Shown: positions 24,693 to 33,391, numbered from the stretch's first letter. The stretch is DNA of 40,270 nt from DATGWF01 sp035299585 (GCA_035299585.1 DATGWF010000118.1:1-40270), one strand, 5' to 3'. The notes: generated by a model from the letters alone, not told the origin. Translations and numbers: made by a program.

Positions 24693-25773
24693 GACGTGGC
24701 GAGGCCTGACGTCGCCTTCTCGTCAGGCCTCACCACCGAATCATCCTGCCCACGGGGGACGCTCGCGCGGCCGTGGCCGAATCCGATCGCTTGTCGGTTG
24801 GATTGGTCTCGCGGCCTGCGGGATCGGCTGGTGGTTCGGACTTGCGCCGCGGGCCATTGGGGGGCCCGCGACGTTTGTGATCGTCGACGGCCAGAGCATG
24901 GAGCCCATGCTCCACACGGGGGACTTGGTCATCGCGAGAACGTCGCCGACCTACCAGGTTGGTGATCTCGCCGTCTTTCAGCACCGCAGTGGTCATGTGA
25001 TTCACCGCATCGTCGGGGGCGATGCCGCCGGCTGGATCACCCAGGGAGACAACAAGCCGGCTCCAGACCCGTGGACGATTCCCAGCGCCAACATCGACGG
25101 GCAGTTCTGGTTCAGTATTCCCGGCGTTGGCGGGGTGGTTTCGTGGTTCGTCACACATTGGTGGGCCTATGCGGCACTCGCGAGCATCCCCATCGTGTTG
25201 AGTTTCATCCCGCTCCATCGTCGGCACATCGCCCCCGCACTGCGTATCGCGCTTCGCCGGGCGGCGCGTGAGCCGCGCATTTTGCCATCGGCTCGAGAGG
25301 AAGCCCTCATGTTTGGAATTCTCTGCGGTACCACCCTGCTGTCGGGCGGCGTACTGGCCCTCCTCGTGTCCATGCGGCCGGACACCCCCACGCCGTGGCT
25401 GCTGGCCGGTGGAGTGACGCTGGTCTTGCTTTGTGCGGTCATCTTCGAGGCCTATCGCCTGTTTGATGGCGCCGGGGTCGCCGAACCGGAAAAGTCGCTT
25501 CGCGCACTTTCGGGACGTCTCTATCGCGTCCCTGAACGCCCAACGGTGCGACGAATCGAACCGCTTGCCAACGTCAAGGCCCTACGCGACATCGCCGAAG
25601 GCGAGCGGTTGCCCGTCTTGCATTACGTCAGCGAAGACGGCGTCCACGAGTTCTTCGTGCTCACTGCTCGCCGTGGAACGTTTGGCGTCCGAGTCGACCC
25701 GCGAGTGGCTGCTCGAAACGATTCGTTCCGACCGCTGCGACGAGCTAGTGACCGCGTCGCCCGCCCGACATGA
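24649..25773 (+). CDS. Signal peptidase I, SipW/ER type, with C-terminal extension
   Basis: 374 aa from GTG at 24649; TTG at 24676 is the only other in-frame start before the domain, and both lie inside the 24306 gene. Catalytic Ser in GQSMEPMLHTGDLV, His instead of Lys in VIHRIVG, and Asp region TQGDNKPAPDPW: the Ser-His ER/archaeal/SipW class. One membrane helix precedes the domain (LVGWIGLAACGIGWWFGLA) and one follows (WAYAALASIPIVLSFI). Two more (GILCGTTLLSGGVLALLVS; WLLAGGVTLVLLCAVIF) lead to a cytoplasmic tail of about 100 residues of unknown role. It should cleave the product of 24306. It has no ribosome binding site, so coupling to 24306 is inferred. Confidence 0.85.
   Translation: MPSRATRCRLRAHRKTWRGLTSPSRQASPPNHPAHGGRSRGRGRIRSLVGWIGLAACGIGWWFGLAPRAIGGPATFVIVDGQSMEPMLHTGDLVIARTSPTYQVGDLAVFQHRSGHVIHRIVGGDAAGWITQGDNKPAPDPWTIPSANIDGQFWFSIPGVGGVVSWFVTHWWAYAALASIPIVLSFIPLHRRHIAPALRIALRRAAREPRILPSAREEALMFGILCGTTLLSGGVLALLVSMRPDTPTPWLLAGGVTLVLLCAVIFEAYRLFDGAGVAEPEKSLRALSGRLYRVPERPTVRRIEPLANVKALRDIAEGERLPVLHYVSEDGVHEFFVLTARRGTFGVRVDPRVAARNDSFRPLRRASDRVARPT
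24702..24730 (+). promoter_or_regulatory. Hairpin between the secreted protein stop and the peptidase domain
   Basis: AGGCCTGACG (24702-24711) pairs perfectly with CGTCAGGCCT (24721-24730) across a 9-nt loop, without a T-run. It falls inside the signal peptidase frame. It may lower expression of the peptidase relative to its substrate (inference). Confidence 0.5.
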
Positions 25774-26017
25774 GGCTCATGCCAATGGCCAACTGGGCAC
25801 GGTGCAGGCGCGAGACCAGCTCACCCTGACGGATGGCAAGGGCCTGCGAGACGTCGGAAAAGGTGCGCTTCTCGAGCAGGATGCCGGTCGCCACGTCACG
25901 CAAGGATTCCGGCAACTCGGCAATAGCTGCCCGCAGTTTTTCGACGGGAATCTTGGACAGATCGGGCGTCGGCTCGTCTTCAAACGAGACGTCCAAATCA
26001 AAAAAGGAAGATGCCAT
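25745..26017 (-). CDS. Sigma-70 region-4-like helix-turn-helix protein
   Basis: 90 aa. GAAGGACACACC precedes the ATG, 15 nt after the ferredoxin reductase stop, so it is the last gene of the catabolic operon. Residues about 26-78 (LRAAIAELPESLRDVATG..., SDVSQALAIRQGELVSRLHR) follow the sigma region 4 pattern (LPE..R.V......S..EIA..L....G.V.SRL.RA). There is no region 2, so it cannot be a full sigma factor. It could be a regulator, an anti-sigma partner or a derived DNA-binding domain. Its 3' end overlaps the convergent signal peptidase gene by 29 nt. Confidence 0.7.
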   Translation of the reverse strand: MASSFFDLDVSFEDEPTPDLSKIPVEKLRAAIAELPESLRDVATGILLEKRTFSDVSQALAIRQGELVSRLHRAQLAIGMSLMSGGRRGH

Positions 26018-26031
26018 GGTGTGTCCTTCGA

Positions 26032-27234
26032 TTAGGCGGCCTTGGCCGTCGACATGAACTTCGATCGATACCCCTGCACAACAGAGCGTAAACCGATTCC
26101 GGCGACCCCGACGAGCTGGCCGTCCCGGTGGTACTCAAACACGCAATCCCCGTCGAGAGAGCCCTCGACAAGCGTCGCCGAAGTCCCCAGCGCCGGCAGC
26201 CCAAAGGCGAGGATGTGCATCTCGAACTGGTCACTCCAGAACGACGGCACCGGTGCGAACGGTTCGGCCGGTTCGGGCTCACCACGGTGACGGGCCGCAA
26301 TCACCTTGCCGATGTGCTTCGCGCACTCGGTCGGAATGTTCCAGTGCTCGACCCGGCGCGCAGTGTCGTCGAACACGGGGTTCGGGAACCGAGCCACATC
26401 GCCGATTGCAAAAACGTCGGCCACGATTGTCCCCTCCGGCGTCAGGGCACGGAGCTGCTCGTCGCAGCGCACGCCGTTCGAAATGTCGATGCCGGTGCCG
26501 TCGAGCCATTCCGTGTTGGGGAGGGAGCCGACCGCATCGATGAGCACTTCGCACTCGAGGGTCTGCCCGCTGTCGAGCCGAACCCCGGTGACTCGGTCGT
26601 CACCCAGCACGTCACTCACGCACGAGCCGACGATGAACCGAACGCCGTGCGCCTCCTGGCGACGCTGGATTTCACGTCCGAATTCTTCTCCGAGGACGCG
26701 GGCGAGCGGCGTCGATCGCGTCACGATGGTCACGTCAGCGCCCAATTTGCGCACGGTGGCAGCGGTTTCGCACCCGACAAATCCGCCACCGGAGACCACA
26801 ACGCGAACGCCCGGTGTGATTGCCGCGCGGAGCGCCATAGCGTCGTCGAGGGTGCGAATGGTGAAGCGGCCGGGCGTCATGCCGCTCGGGAGTTCGGCCG
26901 CCTTTGCGCGCAGCCCCGTCGCAATGACGAGCTGTGAATAGGGCAGCACGCTGCCGTCGTCGAGGGTCACGGTGTGCGCGGTGACGTCCGCGGCCACGGC
27001 GGTGTGGCCCAGGATCCAACGCACATCGGCGACCGCATCCCGAAGTGGGAAGGCGACCGCTTCGTGGCTCACTTCGGCAGCGAGGACTTCCTTCGAGAGC
27101 GGCGGACGATTGTACGGAGCGTATGGTTCATCGCCGACGACGACGAGCTCTCCCGCGTAGCCAAATCGGCGGAGCGATTCGGCAGCGCGCAGGCCACCCA
27201 TCGACGCGCCAATAATGACGACGGGATCGGTCAT
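26032..27234 (-). CDS. FAD-dependent NAD(P)H:ferredoxin reductase
   Basis: 400 aa. ATG at 27234, 4 nt after the ferredoxin stop; upstream in-frame codons are shadow. FAD-binding GASMGG (residues 9-14) with AAESLRRFGYAGELVVVGDE, the family signature PYNRPPLSKE, an NAD(P)H-binding VVSGGGFVGCETAATVRKLG, and ADVFAIGDVARF for FAD. This is the oxygenase-coupled reductase type used by bacterial P450 and ring dioxygenases. With the adjacent ferredoxin it should supply electrons to the P450 at 32096 (inference from regulon membership). Confidence 0.93.
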   Translation of the reverse strand: MTDPVVIIGASMGGLRAAESLRRFGYAGELVVVGDEPYAPYNRPPLSKEVLAAEVSHEAVAFPLRDAVADVRWILGHTAVAADVTAHTVTLDDGSVLPYSQLVIATGLRAKAAELPSGMTPGRFTIRTLDDAMALRAAITPGVRVVVSGGGFVGCETAATVRKLGADVTIVTRSTPLARVLGEEFGREIQRRQEAHGVRFIVGSCVSDVLGDDRVTGVRLDSGQTLECEVLIDAVGSLPNTEWLDGTGIDISNGVRCDEQLRALTPEGTIVADVFAIGDVARFPNPVFDDTARRVEHWNIPTECAKHIGKVIAARHRGEPEPAEPFAPVPSFWSDQFEMHILAFGLPALGTSATLVEGSLDGDCVFEYHRDGQLVGVAGIGLRSVVQGYRSKFMSTAKAA

Positions 27235-27238
27235 GTGC

Positions 27239-27433
27239 TTAGTCTTCGAGGATGAAGATTGCCTGCATCGGACAGACGTCGATTGCGGCCTCGATGTTGG
27301 CGCGCTCGGCGTCGTCAGCCTCGGCGAGGTATTCGAGTTTGTCATCTTCGTTCAGACGGAAGATATTCGGCGCCTCGAACACGCACTGACCGTAGTGCTG
27401 GCACTTGGTCATGTCGACGTCGACTTTGATCAT
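27239..27433 (-). CDS. Ferredoxin of the P450 type, [3Fe-4S] expected
   Basis: 64 aa, acidic. Ligands Cys11 and Cys17 (MTKCQHYGQCVF) and Cys54 (DVCPMQAI). The residue where a 4Fe ferredoxin has its second Cys is Tyr14, the usual sign of a [3Fe-4S] or weak-site [4Fe-4S] P450 ferredoxin. The ATG overlaps the upstream FAH gene stop by 4 nt. Confidence 0.93.
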   Translation of the reverse strand: MIKVDVDMTKCQHYGQCVFEAPNIFRLNEDDKLEYLAEADDAERANIEAAIDVCPMQAIFILED

Positions 27434-28308
27434 GATTTCTCCTCAACGGTGGACGGGTAGAGATCTCTCGAAGGCGTTCGGATGCCGCGGAACTCCCAGT
27501 CGCCGCCGAGCGCGGTGGATACGACCTCTTCGCTTTCGGTCGGCTGTGCCCCGACGTCACTCCGGATCGGGGTCGGACCCACGACGACGTGGTTGCGCAG
27601 CGTGGGCAGCCCCTCGACCTCGACCTCGACAATGTCGCCGGGCTGCACCGGCCGGGAATTGGCCGGAGTGCCCGAGTAGATGAGGTCGCCGGGGACAAGC
27701 GTGATGGTGCGGGCAATGTCCGCCACGAGATAGTGCATGTCCCACTCCATGTTGGCGGTGGTGTCGTCTTGCTTGACCTCACCGTTCACGAGCGTGCGAA
27801 TGCGCTTGTTGCGGAAGTCCCAATCGGTGACAATGCCCGGCCCAAATGGCGCGAGCGTGTCCGAGCCCTTGACGCGGAGCATCGAGCCAGCGTCGGTGTC
27901 GCGGAAGTCGTGCAGACCGAAGTCGTTGCCGGCGGTGTACCCGAGAATGTAGTCACCTGCCTCGTCCGGGGAGATGTTGCGTGCGGTCTTCCCAATGACG
28001 ATGACGATTTCACCCTCGTAGTTGAGCCACTTGCAGCCTTCCGGGCGAACGATGGCACCGTCGTGACTGTTCGCAGCCGTAATCGGCTTATGGAAGTAGG
28101 TCGGTGCCGGCGGGAGCTTCGTCATGAACTCCTGGGTGCGACTGTCGTAATTGAGGTGGACCGCGATGATCTTGGTCGGCTTGCACGGCGGCAAGTGCTG
28201 CGCGTGGGCGATTGCGACGCGGCGGCCATCGGGCGCGACAAGGTCGTCACCGTGGCGCTCGACCTGAACGGGGTAGCCGTCGAGCAGAATGCGGCGGATT
28301 TCAGTCAC
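27430..28308 (-). CDS. FAH-family isomerase/hydrolase/decarboxylase (HpaG/HpcE-like)
   Basis: 292 aa from GTG at 28308, overlapping the dioxygenase stop by 8 nt; the longer open frame upstream is shadow of that gene. FAH-fold metal site: EGEIVIVIGKTARN with a later Asp in HDFRDTDAG, and the conserved LRVKGSDTLAPFGPGIV, TLVNGEVKQDD, LVPGDLIYSGTPAN. In homoprotocatechuate meta-cleavage this family isomerises or decarboxylates 5-carboxymethyl-2-hydroxymuconate-derived acids. Exact step here unknown. Confidence 0.9.
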   Translation of the reverse strand: MTEIRRILLDGYPVQVERHGDDLVAPDGRRVAIAHAQHLPPCKPTKIIAVHLNYDSRTQEFMTKLPPAPTYFHKPITAANSHDGAIVRPEGCKWLNYEGEIVIVIGKTARNISPDEAGDYILGYTAGNDFGLHDFRDTDAGSMLRVKGSDTLAPFGPGIVTDWDFRNKRIRTLVNGEVKQDDTTANMEWDMHYLVADIARTITLVPGDLIYSGTPANSRPVQPGDIVEVEVEGLPTLRNHVVVGPTPIRSDVGAQPTESEEVVSTALGGDWEFRGIRTPSRDLYPSTVEEKS

Positions 28309-29212
28309 GGGAGAGCACCAGGTCCTTCGGCTTGGGGAAACCGCCCTCGGGGGCGTCGAACCAGACGTGCACCTGGCCGGTACCAATCGAGTTCTCATAC
28401 TCGCTGTAGAGGCGTCCCTTCGATGTCCAGTTCTCCTCGCCGATGGCGCCAGCCATCGCCAGGTAGTGGAAGAAGCCCGCCTCGGGCTTGTACTTCCGGA
28501 AGGTGTCGAAGTCGTCGAGGATTGCGGCGTGGTCGCCGGCTTGCATCCAGTCGAGCACCTGCAGGTCGTAGGCGTAGGCCTCCGGGGTGTAGATGTGCTT
28601 CGGGTCGCTCGCCTCGTGCTTGCGCAAGTCGCGCAGCTTGTGGAAGGTGTGTGAGAGAGCGCCCGAGGCCACCAGGATGACCTTCCGGTCGCTATCGCGG
28701 ATGGCCTCGCCGAGGGCGCGGCCGGCGCGGATGAAGTCTTCTGGAGTGCCGGTCTGGCAGACCGACATGCTGATCCAGGCTTTGTCGTCGAGGCCACGTC
28801 CGAGGTAGTGCCACAGATTGACCGTCGCATAGAAGATTGGCAGGTGCGGGTCCGAGATGGGCGTAATCCAGGTGCCGTTCTTCTCGTCGTAGTTCGCGAC
28901 CGCTTTGGCGAGCTCCGGGTCACCCTTGATGGCGTATGGAATCTGGGTCATGCCGCGGGGGAGTTCCTCCGAGGTGAACAGGCCAGAGCGCTCGGCTGCA
29001 GAGGTAATGACGAACTCGACCGTCGTGGCCCAGTGGCTGTCGAGGACGACCACAGTGTCATAGTCCAAGGTTTCAAATACGTCTTTGCGCAGCTGCTTGA
29101 GCCCGGGAACGAGGCTCAACTCTTTGCCCTCGTTGAGATCCTTCCGGGTGGCCTCCGGCAACATGATGGTGGGAACGTGCGCGAGGAGCGCGGCACCGAC
29201 AACCTGACCCAT
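28301..29212 (-). CDS. hpaD: Class III (LigB-type) extradiol ring-cleavage dioxygenase, homoprotocatechuate-type
   Basis: 303 aa from ATG at 29212; the ribosome binding site GAAGGAA lies in the aldehyde dehydrogenase 3' end and only 2 nt separate the genes. LigB-fold ligands: His12 in LLAHVPTI, His in VVLDSHWATTVEF, and an acidic ligand expected in the C-terminal half. The block VASGALSHTF and the TSEELPRGM segment match 3,4-dihydroxyphenylacetate 2,3-dioxygenase (HpaD/HpcB). Fe(II)-dependent meta cleavage of a catechol with a side chain is the expected reaction. Other substituted catechols are possible. Confidence 0.85.
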   Translation of the reverse strand: MGQVVGAALLAHVPTIMLPEATRKDLNEGKELSLVPGLKQLRKDVFETLDYDTVVVLDSHWATTVEFVITSAAERSGLFTSEELPRGMTQIPYAIKGDPELAKAVANYDEKNGTWITPISDPHLPIFYATVNLWHYLGRGLDDKAWISMSVCQTGTPEDFIRAGRALGEAIRDSDRKVILVASGALSHTFHKLRDLRKHEASDPKHIYTPEAYAYDLQVLDWMQAGDHAAILDDFDTFRKYKPEAGFFHYLAMAGAIGEENWTSKGRLYSEYENSIGTGQVHVWFDAPEGGFPKPKDLVLSRD

Positions 29213-29214
29213 TT

Positions 29215-30678
29215 CTATTCCTTCCAACCGTTCGGTGAGTACACCGTGTTCTTGACGTCTGCATAAAAGTCGAACGACCAGGTTCCACCGTCGCGACCGA
29301 TGCCGGACTTCTTGGAACCGCCGAACGGTGCACGCAAATCGCGCACGAAGAAGCAGTTCACCCAAATGGTGCCGGCAACCAGTCGACTCGCAACCGCTTC
29401 GGCGCGCTCGCGGTTGCCCGAGGCGAGCACGGCCGCAAGACCGAACTCGGTGCCGTTGGCCATCTCGATTGCCTGCTCGTCGGAGCTGAAGGTTTGCATG
29501 CAGAGCACCGGGCCGAACACTTCGGCCGTGACGATTTCACTTCCCGGCTCGGGGTCACGCACGAGCGTCGGTCGGAAATAGAGTCCGCCAAGCTCGCCGT
29601 TGGGCTCGCCACCCCAGACGATGTTTGCGCCGGATGCTTTCGCGCGGTCGACAAATCCCTTGACCCGATCGAAGTGCACCTGGTGAATCTGCGGGCCGAT
29701 GTCGGTGTCGGGATCGCGCGGGTCGCCTTGCTTGACCGCTGCGGCCTTCTCGGCGAACTTTTCGGCGAAGGTGTCGGCGACGGACTCGTGCACCAGGATG
29801 CGGGTGCCGGAAAGGCAGACTTGGCCGGCGTTGTCATATTGCTCGACCGCGAGTTCGGCGGCGAGGTCAAGGTCCGCGTCGTCGAGGACGATGAGCGGGC
29901 TCTTGCCACCGAGCTCGAAACTCACCGGGGTGAGGTTGTCAGCTGCCGCGTGCGCGATGACCTTCGCCGTCGGGACCGAGCCAGTGAAGGAGATGCGCGA
30001 GATGCCAGTGTGCGCCGTGAGTGCCGCGCCGGCCTCGGCGCCGTAGCCGAAGACCACGTTGAACACGCCGTCGGGAATGCCGGCCTGCTTGGTGAGGTCG
30101 GCAAAGAAGCTCGCGGTGAGTGGCGTCCATTCGGCTGGCTTCAGGACTACGGTGTCGCCCGCGGCAAGCGCCGGGCCGATCTTCCACGTCGCGAGCATGA
30201 GCGGCGCATTCCACGGCGTGATGAGTGCGGCCACGCCGGACGGGTCCCAAGAGACCTTGTTGGTGTGGCCGCGGGTCTCGAAGTCGGGGTGGTGCAGTTC
30301 GTTGATGGCCCACTCGGCGAAAAAGCGAATGTTCATCGCCACTCGCGGCATGACGCCTCGACGGTGCGAACGCAAGAGCGAGCCGTTGTCTGACGTTTCG
30401 ATCTGGGAGAGCGTCTCGATGTTCTCTTCGACGAGTTTGGCGAGGCGCAGGAGCATCTCGCCCCGCTTGACGGGCCCGAGGCTTGCCCAGAGCGGGAATG
30501 CATCGCGCGCGGCCTGCACGGCGAGGTCTACCTCGTGCTGACCGCCTCGCGCGATGTCACCGAGGAAGCTGCCGTCGATGGGGGAGGTGTTGACGTAGGT
30601 CTCGGCCGAGGCAACGCGAGAGCCGCCGATGTAGTGGCGGGTGTCGATGCGAGCGCCAGCGATCTCGACCGTGGTCAT
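29215..30678 (-). CDS. Aldehyde dehydrogenase, HpaE/PuuC-like
   Basis: 487 aa, AAAGGAGACAGG before the ATG. Catalytic Cys288 (GQVCLSGTRI) and Glu255 (SFELGGKSPL), NAD-binding TPWNAPL and FTGSVPTAK, and C-terminal FGGSKKSGIGRDGG. First gene of the minus-strand operon. Beside the dioxygenase it would oxidise the ring-cleavage semialdehyde (HpaE role), but it could also oxidise an aldehyde released from an amine (PuuC role). Confidence 0.92.
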   Translation of the reverse strand: MTTVEIAGARIDTRHYIGGSRVASAETYVNTSPIDGSFLGDIARGGQHEVDLAVQAARDAFPLWASLGPVKRGEMLLRLAKLVEENIETLSQIETSDNGSLLRSHRRGVMPRVAMNIRFFAEWAINELHHPDFETRGHTNKVSWDPSGVAALITPWNAPLMLATWKIGPALAAGDTVVLKPAEWTPLTASFFADLTKQAGIPDGVFNVVFGYGAEAGAALTAHTGISRISFTGSVPTAKVIAHAAADNLTPVSFELGGKSPLIVLDDADLDLAAELAVEQYDNAGQVCLSGTRILVHESVADTFAEKFAEKAAAVKQGDPRDPDTDIGPQIHQVHFDRVKGFVDRAKASGANIVWGGEPNGELGGLYFRPTLVRDPEPGSEIVTAEVFGPVLCMQTFSSDEQAIEMANGTEFGLAAVLASGNRERAEAVASRLVAGTIWVNCFFVRDLRAPFGGSKKSGIGRDGGTWSFDFYADVKNTVYSPNGWKE

Positions 30679-30699
30679 CCTGTCTCCTTTGGCAGATTC

Positions 30700-30713
30700 G
30701 TTTGGATACGAAT
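30700..30713. promoter_or_regulatory. MarR-type operator site A
   Basis: GTTTG-GATA-CGAAT within ATTCGTTTGGATACGAAT (30696-30713, perfect ATTCGT/ACGAAT arms). It lies between the divergent aldehyde dehydrogenase operon and the PuuD-like gene. Confidence 0.7.
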
Positions 30714-30773
30714 GAGTTGACTATGCCATAGTAATGAGCGAACTGCCGCATGTCGATAGAGGAGTGTCTCGCC

Positions 30774-31475
30774 ATGGAAACTCGCCCGCGTATTGCCATC
30801 TTGGGCCGGTTTGCTGAGCACACCTCGGCAACTCGATACACCGCGATTGTCACCGCGACCAAGCTCGCAAACGTCGTCTGGGAGGCTGGCGGAGAGCCAC
30901 TGACCATGCTCCCTGTTCCGGGAAGTGACTGGAACGAACGGTTGCGCGGCATCGACGGCGTCCTCATGCCCGGCGGCGCCGATGTCGATCCGGCCAGTTA
31001 TGGAGAGGCAATCTCAAGCGAGCACGTCTACGGCGTCAACCCGGTCCAAGACGAGGTCGACATCTCGCTCGTGCGCTGGGCGTTCGCGAATCGCATCCCG
31101 GTCTTGACAATCTGCCGCGGCACCCAGATCGCCAATGTCGCTCGCGGCGGAACGCTGCACCAACACCTCGACGAGCCGCACCTCCACCACGTTTCGCACG
31201 TCACTGTCGACGAGGATACGGAGGCACTCGGTCTTCCCAGCGCGACCCTCACCGCGTCGTGCTACCACCACCAGGCGCTCAACGCTCTCGGCGACGGGGT
31301 CGTACCCATTGCGCACGCCGAGGAGGGGCACATCGAGGCGGTGCGGTACGAGGGCGCGGGGTGGGCTTTCGGTTTGCAGTGGCACCCCGAGGACAACTTC
31401 GAGAACGAGCCGGCCCAGTTGGCCATTGTCCGCGCGTTTATTGACGCGGCTCGCTCGAGTCGAGCTCCTCGATAA
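30774..31475 (+). CDS. Class I glutamine-amidotransferase-like gamma-glutamyl hydrolase (PuuD-like, peptidase C26)
   Basis: 233 aa. ATG at 30774 follows GAGGAG; an earlier ATG at 30750 contains that site. Nucleophile Cys114 in TICRGTQIANVARGG, His/Glu in LQWHPED, plus VLMPGGADVDPASYGE and SCYHHQALNAL, all typical of gamma-glutamyl-gamma-aminobutyrate hydrolases. It would remove the gamma-glutamyl group from an amide. Its 3' end overlaps convergent marR by 38 nt. Confidence 0.9.
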   Translation: METRPRIAILGRFAEHTSATRYTAIVTATKLANVVWEAGGEPLTMLPVPGSDWNERLRGIDGVLMPGGADVDPASYGEAISSEHVYGVNPVQDEVDISLVRWAFANRIPVLTICRGTQIANVARGGTLHQHLDEPHLHHVSHVTVDEDTEALGLPSATLTASCYHHQALNALGDGVVPIAHAEEGHIEAVRYEGAGWAFGLQWHPEDNFENEPAQLAIVRAFIDAARSSRAPR

Positions 31476-31956
31476 GCGTCGTCATTTTGCGGAGTGCCTC
31501 CGCGGTGGTGTGCTGCTCACTCGACGTGAGCGATGCGACGAGCGCTGACTCCTGGGCGTTGAACAGCGGAAACAGCTGACGCATGAGCTTCTCGCCCTTG
31601 ACGGTGAGTTCAACGAGTACCAGCCGGCCATCGTCCGGGCTCTTGCGCCGCTTCGCGAGCTTCTTGGCCTCGAGGGTTTTGAGCACGCCGGTGAGAGTCG
31701 CCTTCGAGAAGGCGCCTTCGTCGGCGATGATCCTCGTTTCGACCGGTTGCCAAATCCAGGTGACCCAGAGCACGACGAATGCCGTCCACGACAGGCCGTG
31801 CGGGGCGAGGACACTGCGCTCAAGCTGTGACCGCACGGCGTTTGCGGCCCGAAACAGGTTCGAAGTCACCGCCATTGCCTCGAAGTCGAGCGGAAGGTCG
31901 GCGAGACGGTCGCCAACTTGCCGCTCGGTCTCGTGCCGCGTATGTGCGCTCGCCAT
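31438..31956 (-). CDS. MarR-family regulator of the catabolic island
   Basis: 172 aa. ATG at 31956 with AAGGA 8 nt upstream. Winged helix in the middle: RIIADEGAFSKATLTGVLKT recognition region, LEAKKLAKRRKSPDDGRLVLVELT wing. The N-terminal helix LFRAANAVRSQLERSV serves dimerisation. MarR proteins of aromatic pathways (HpaR type) are usually repressors released by a substrate or aryl-CoA. A palindromic site lies between it and the divergent P450 gene, and four more mark the other island promoters. Confidence 0.9.
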   Translation of the reverse strand: MASAHTRHETERQVGDRLADLPLDFEAMAVTSNLFRAANAVRSQLERSVLAPHGLSWTAFVVLWVTWIWQPVETRIIADEGAFSKATLTGVLKTLEAKKLAKRRKSPDDGRLVLVELTVKGEKLMRQLFPLFNAQESALVASLTSSEQHTTAEALRKMTTLIEELDSSEPRQ

Positions 31957-32063
31957 TGGGTGTCCTTCCCGGGGTTCCCATTCTGACGCACTCCGCGCAA
32001 TCGTCCTCGAACATTTCGATTGGGAGTGTTGGAAACCGAGGATTGTGGGTAGTGTGTGAAATT

Positions 32064-32077
32064 GTTCGCATCCAAAC
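32064..32077. promoter_or_regulatory. MarR-type operator site B
   Basis: GTTCG-CATC-CAAAC within ATTGTTCGCATCCAAACAAT (32061-32080, 7 of 8 arm pairs). It lies between divergent marR and P450, 16 nt before the P450 ATG. Confidence 0.75.
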
Positions 32078-32095
32078 AATCTTTTCGGAGTCACC

Positions 32096-33343
32096 ATGAG
32101 CTCAGCGTCGAGCATCAACCTGTCGGATTTGGACCTGTTCGAACAGGGCGCCCCCTGGGCCGAGTTTGCGGCGCTACGGGCCGAGGCGCCGGTGCATTGG
32201 AACGAAGAAGAGGCCCCGAACAGCGGCTTCTGGTCGGTGGCGAAGTACCACGACATCGTTCGAGTGTTGCGCGACCCGGAAACCTTCACGAGCGAGCGAT
32301 TCACCAACCTCGAAGAGGTTGATGCTGAGCAGGAAGAAGCGCGTCGATCGCTGCTCGAGACGGACGGCGCGCGTCACCGCGCGCTTCGTCGTCTGCTGCA
32401 GGGCCAGTTCACCCCGGCGGCGGTCGCAAAATACGAGACCTTCTTGCGCGGTCTCACCGCCACCACCCTCGACAATGCCTTCGCGAAGGGTGAGTTCGAT
32501 TTCGTTTCCGAAGTGTCGGCGGACTTCCCCATCAACGTGCTCGTGCGTCTGCTCGATGTGCCGGTGGAAGACGCCGGTCAGCTCATCGATTGGGGCAACC
32601 GGATGGTCGGCTTCGACGACCCCGAGCATGCCGACCTGCTCATGAGCGACCCGGAGAGCGAAAAGTATCGTCTTGTGCCGTTCCGTTCGCCCGCGGCACT
32701 CGAAGTGTTTGCCTATGGCGACGAGCTCGCTCGTCAGCGGCGCGGTGGAGACGGCACCGACCTGATTTCGGTGCTCGTCAACGGCGAGATGAGCGATGGC
32801 ATTCCGCTCTCCGAGCGTGACTTCCACACCAACTTCCTACTCCTCGTCGTGGCCGGGAACGAAACCACCCGGCACACCATCACGCACACGATGCGCAACC
32901 TCATTCAGCACCCGAAGCAGTTGGCGCTGCTCCAGGAGAACCCGGATCTCATCCCCTGGGCGGTCGAGGAGTTTCTCCGATTCGCGAGCCCGGTGTACCA
33001 CTTCCGTCGCACCGCGACGAAGGACACTGAGATTGCCGGCGTCGAAATCAAGGCGGGGCAGAAGGTGGTGCCGTGGTTCGCCTCGGGCAACCGCGACACC
33101 GCGGTGTTCGAGAACCCGGACGACTTCGACGTGACCCGCAACCCGAACGAGCACATGACCTTCGGTCGCGGCGGCCCGCACATGTGCCTGGGGAACGCGC
33201 TCGCCCGCATCGAGCTTCGCGTCATGTTCGAGAATCTTATTTCGCGAGTGGACACGGTCGAGCTTGCCGGTGACGTGGACTACCTTCGCTCGAACTTCGT
33301 CCACGGCATCAAGCGCATGCCGGTTCGCGTCACGACCCGCTAG
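32096..33343 (+). CDS. Cytochrome P450 monooxygenase, soluble bacterial class I
   Basis: 415 aa, GGAG before the ATG. I-helix VVAGNETTRHTITH, K-helix EEFLRFASP (ExxR), and heme loop FGRGGPHMCLGNALARIE with thiolate Cys364. NETTRH and GGPHMCLG recall the CYP124/125/142-like branch, but substrate class cannot be assigned. It needs the ferredoxin and reductase encoded at 26032-27433, which share the same operator type. It would hydroxylate or N-dealkylate the pathway substrate. Confidence 0.94.
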   Translation: MSSASSINLSDLDLFEQGAPWAEFAALRAEAPVHWNEEEAPNSGFWSVAKYHDIVRVLRDPETFTSERFTNLEEVDAEQEEARRSLLETDGARHRALRRLLQGQFTPAAVAKYETFLRGLTATTLDNAFAKGEFDFVSEVSADFPINVLVRLLDVPVEDAGQLIDWGNRMVGFDDPEHADLLMSDPESEKYRLVPFRSPAALEVFAYGDELARQRRGGDGTDLISVLVNGEMSDGIPLSERDFHTNFLLLVVAGNETTRHTITHTMRNLIQHPKQLALLQENPDLIPWAVEEFLRFASPVYHFRRTATKDTEIAGVEIKAGQKVVPWFASGNRDTAVFENPDDFDVTRNPNEHMTFGRGGPHMCLGNALARIELRVMFENLISRVDTVELAGDVDYLRSNFVHGIKRMPVRVTTR

Positions 33344-33391
33344 CAGAGCGGCCGCTGCTCACACGCCTGTCGACTCCGGGTAGCACTCGGG

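Noticed and set aside
28309..28923. N-terminal extension of the FAH-family frame to 497 codons
   Set aside because: This part is Ser/Arg/Thr-rich shadow of the dioxygenase gene; the real start is GTG at 28308.
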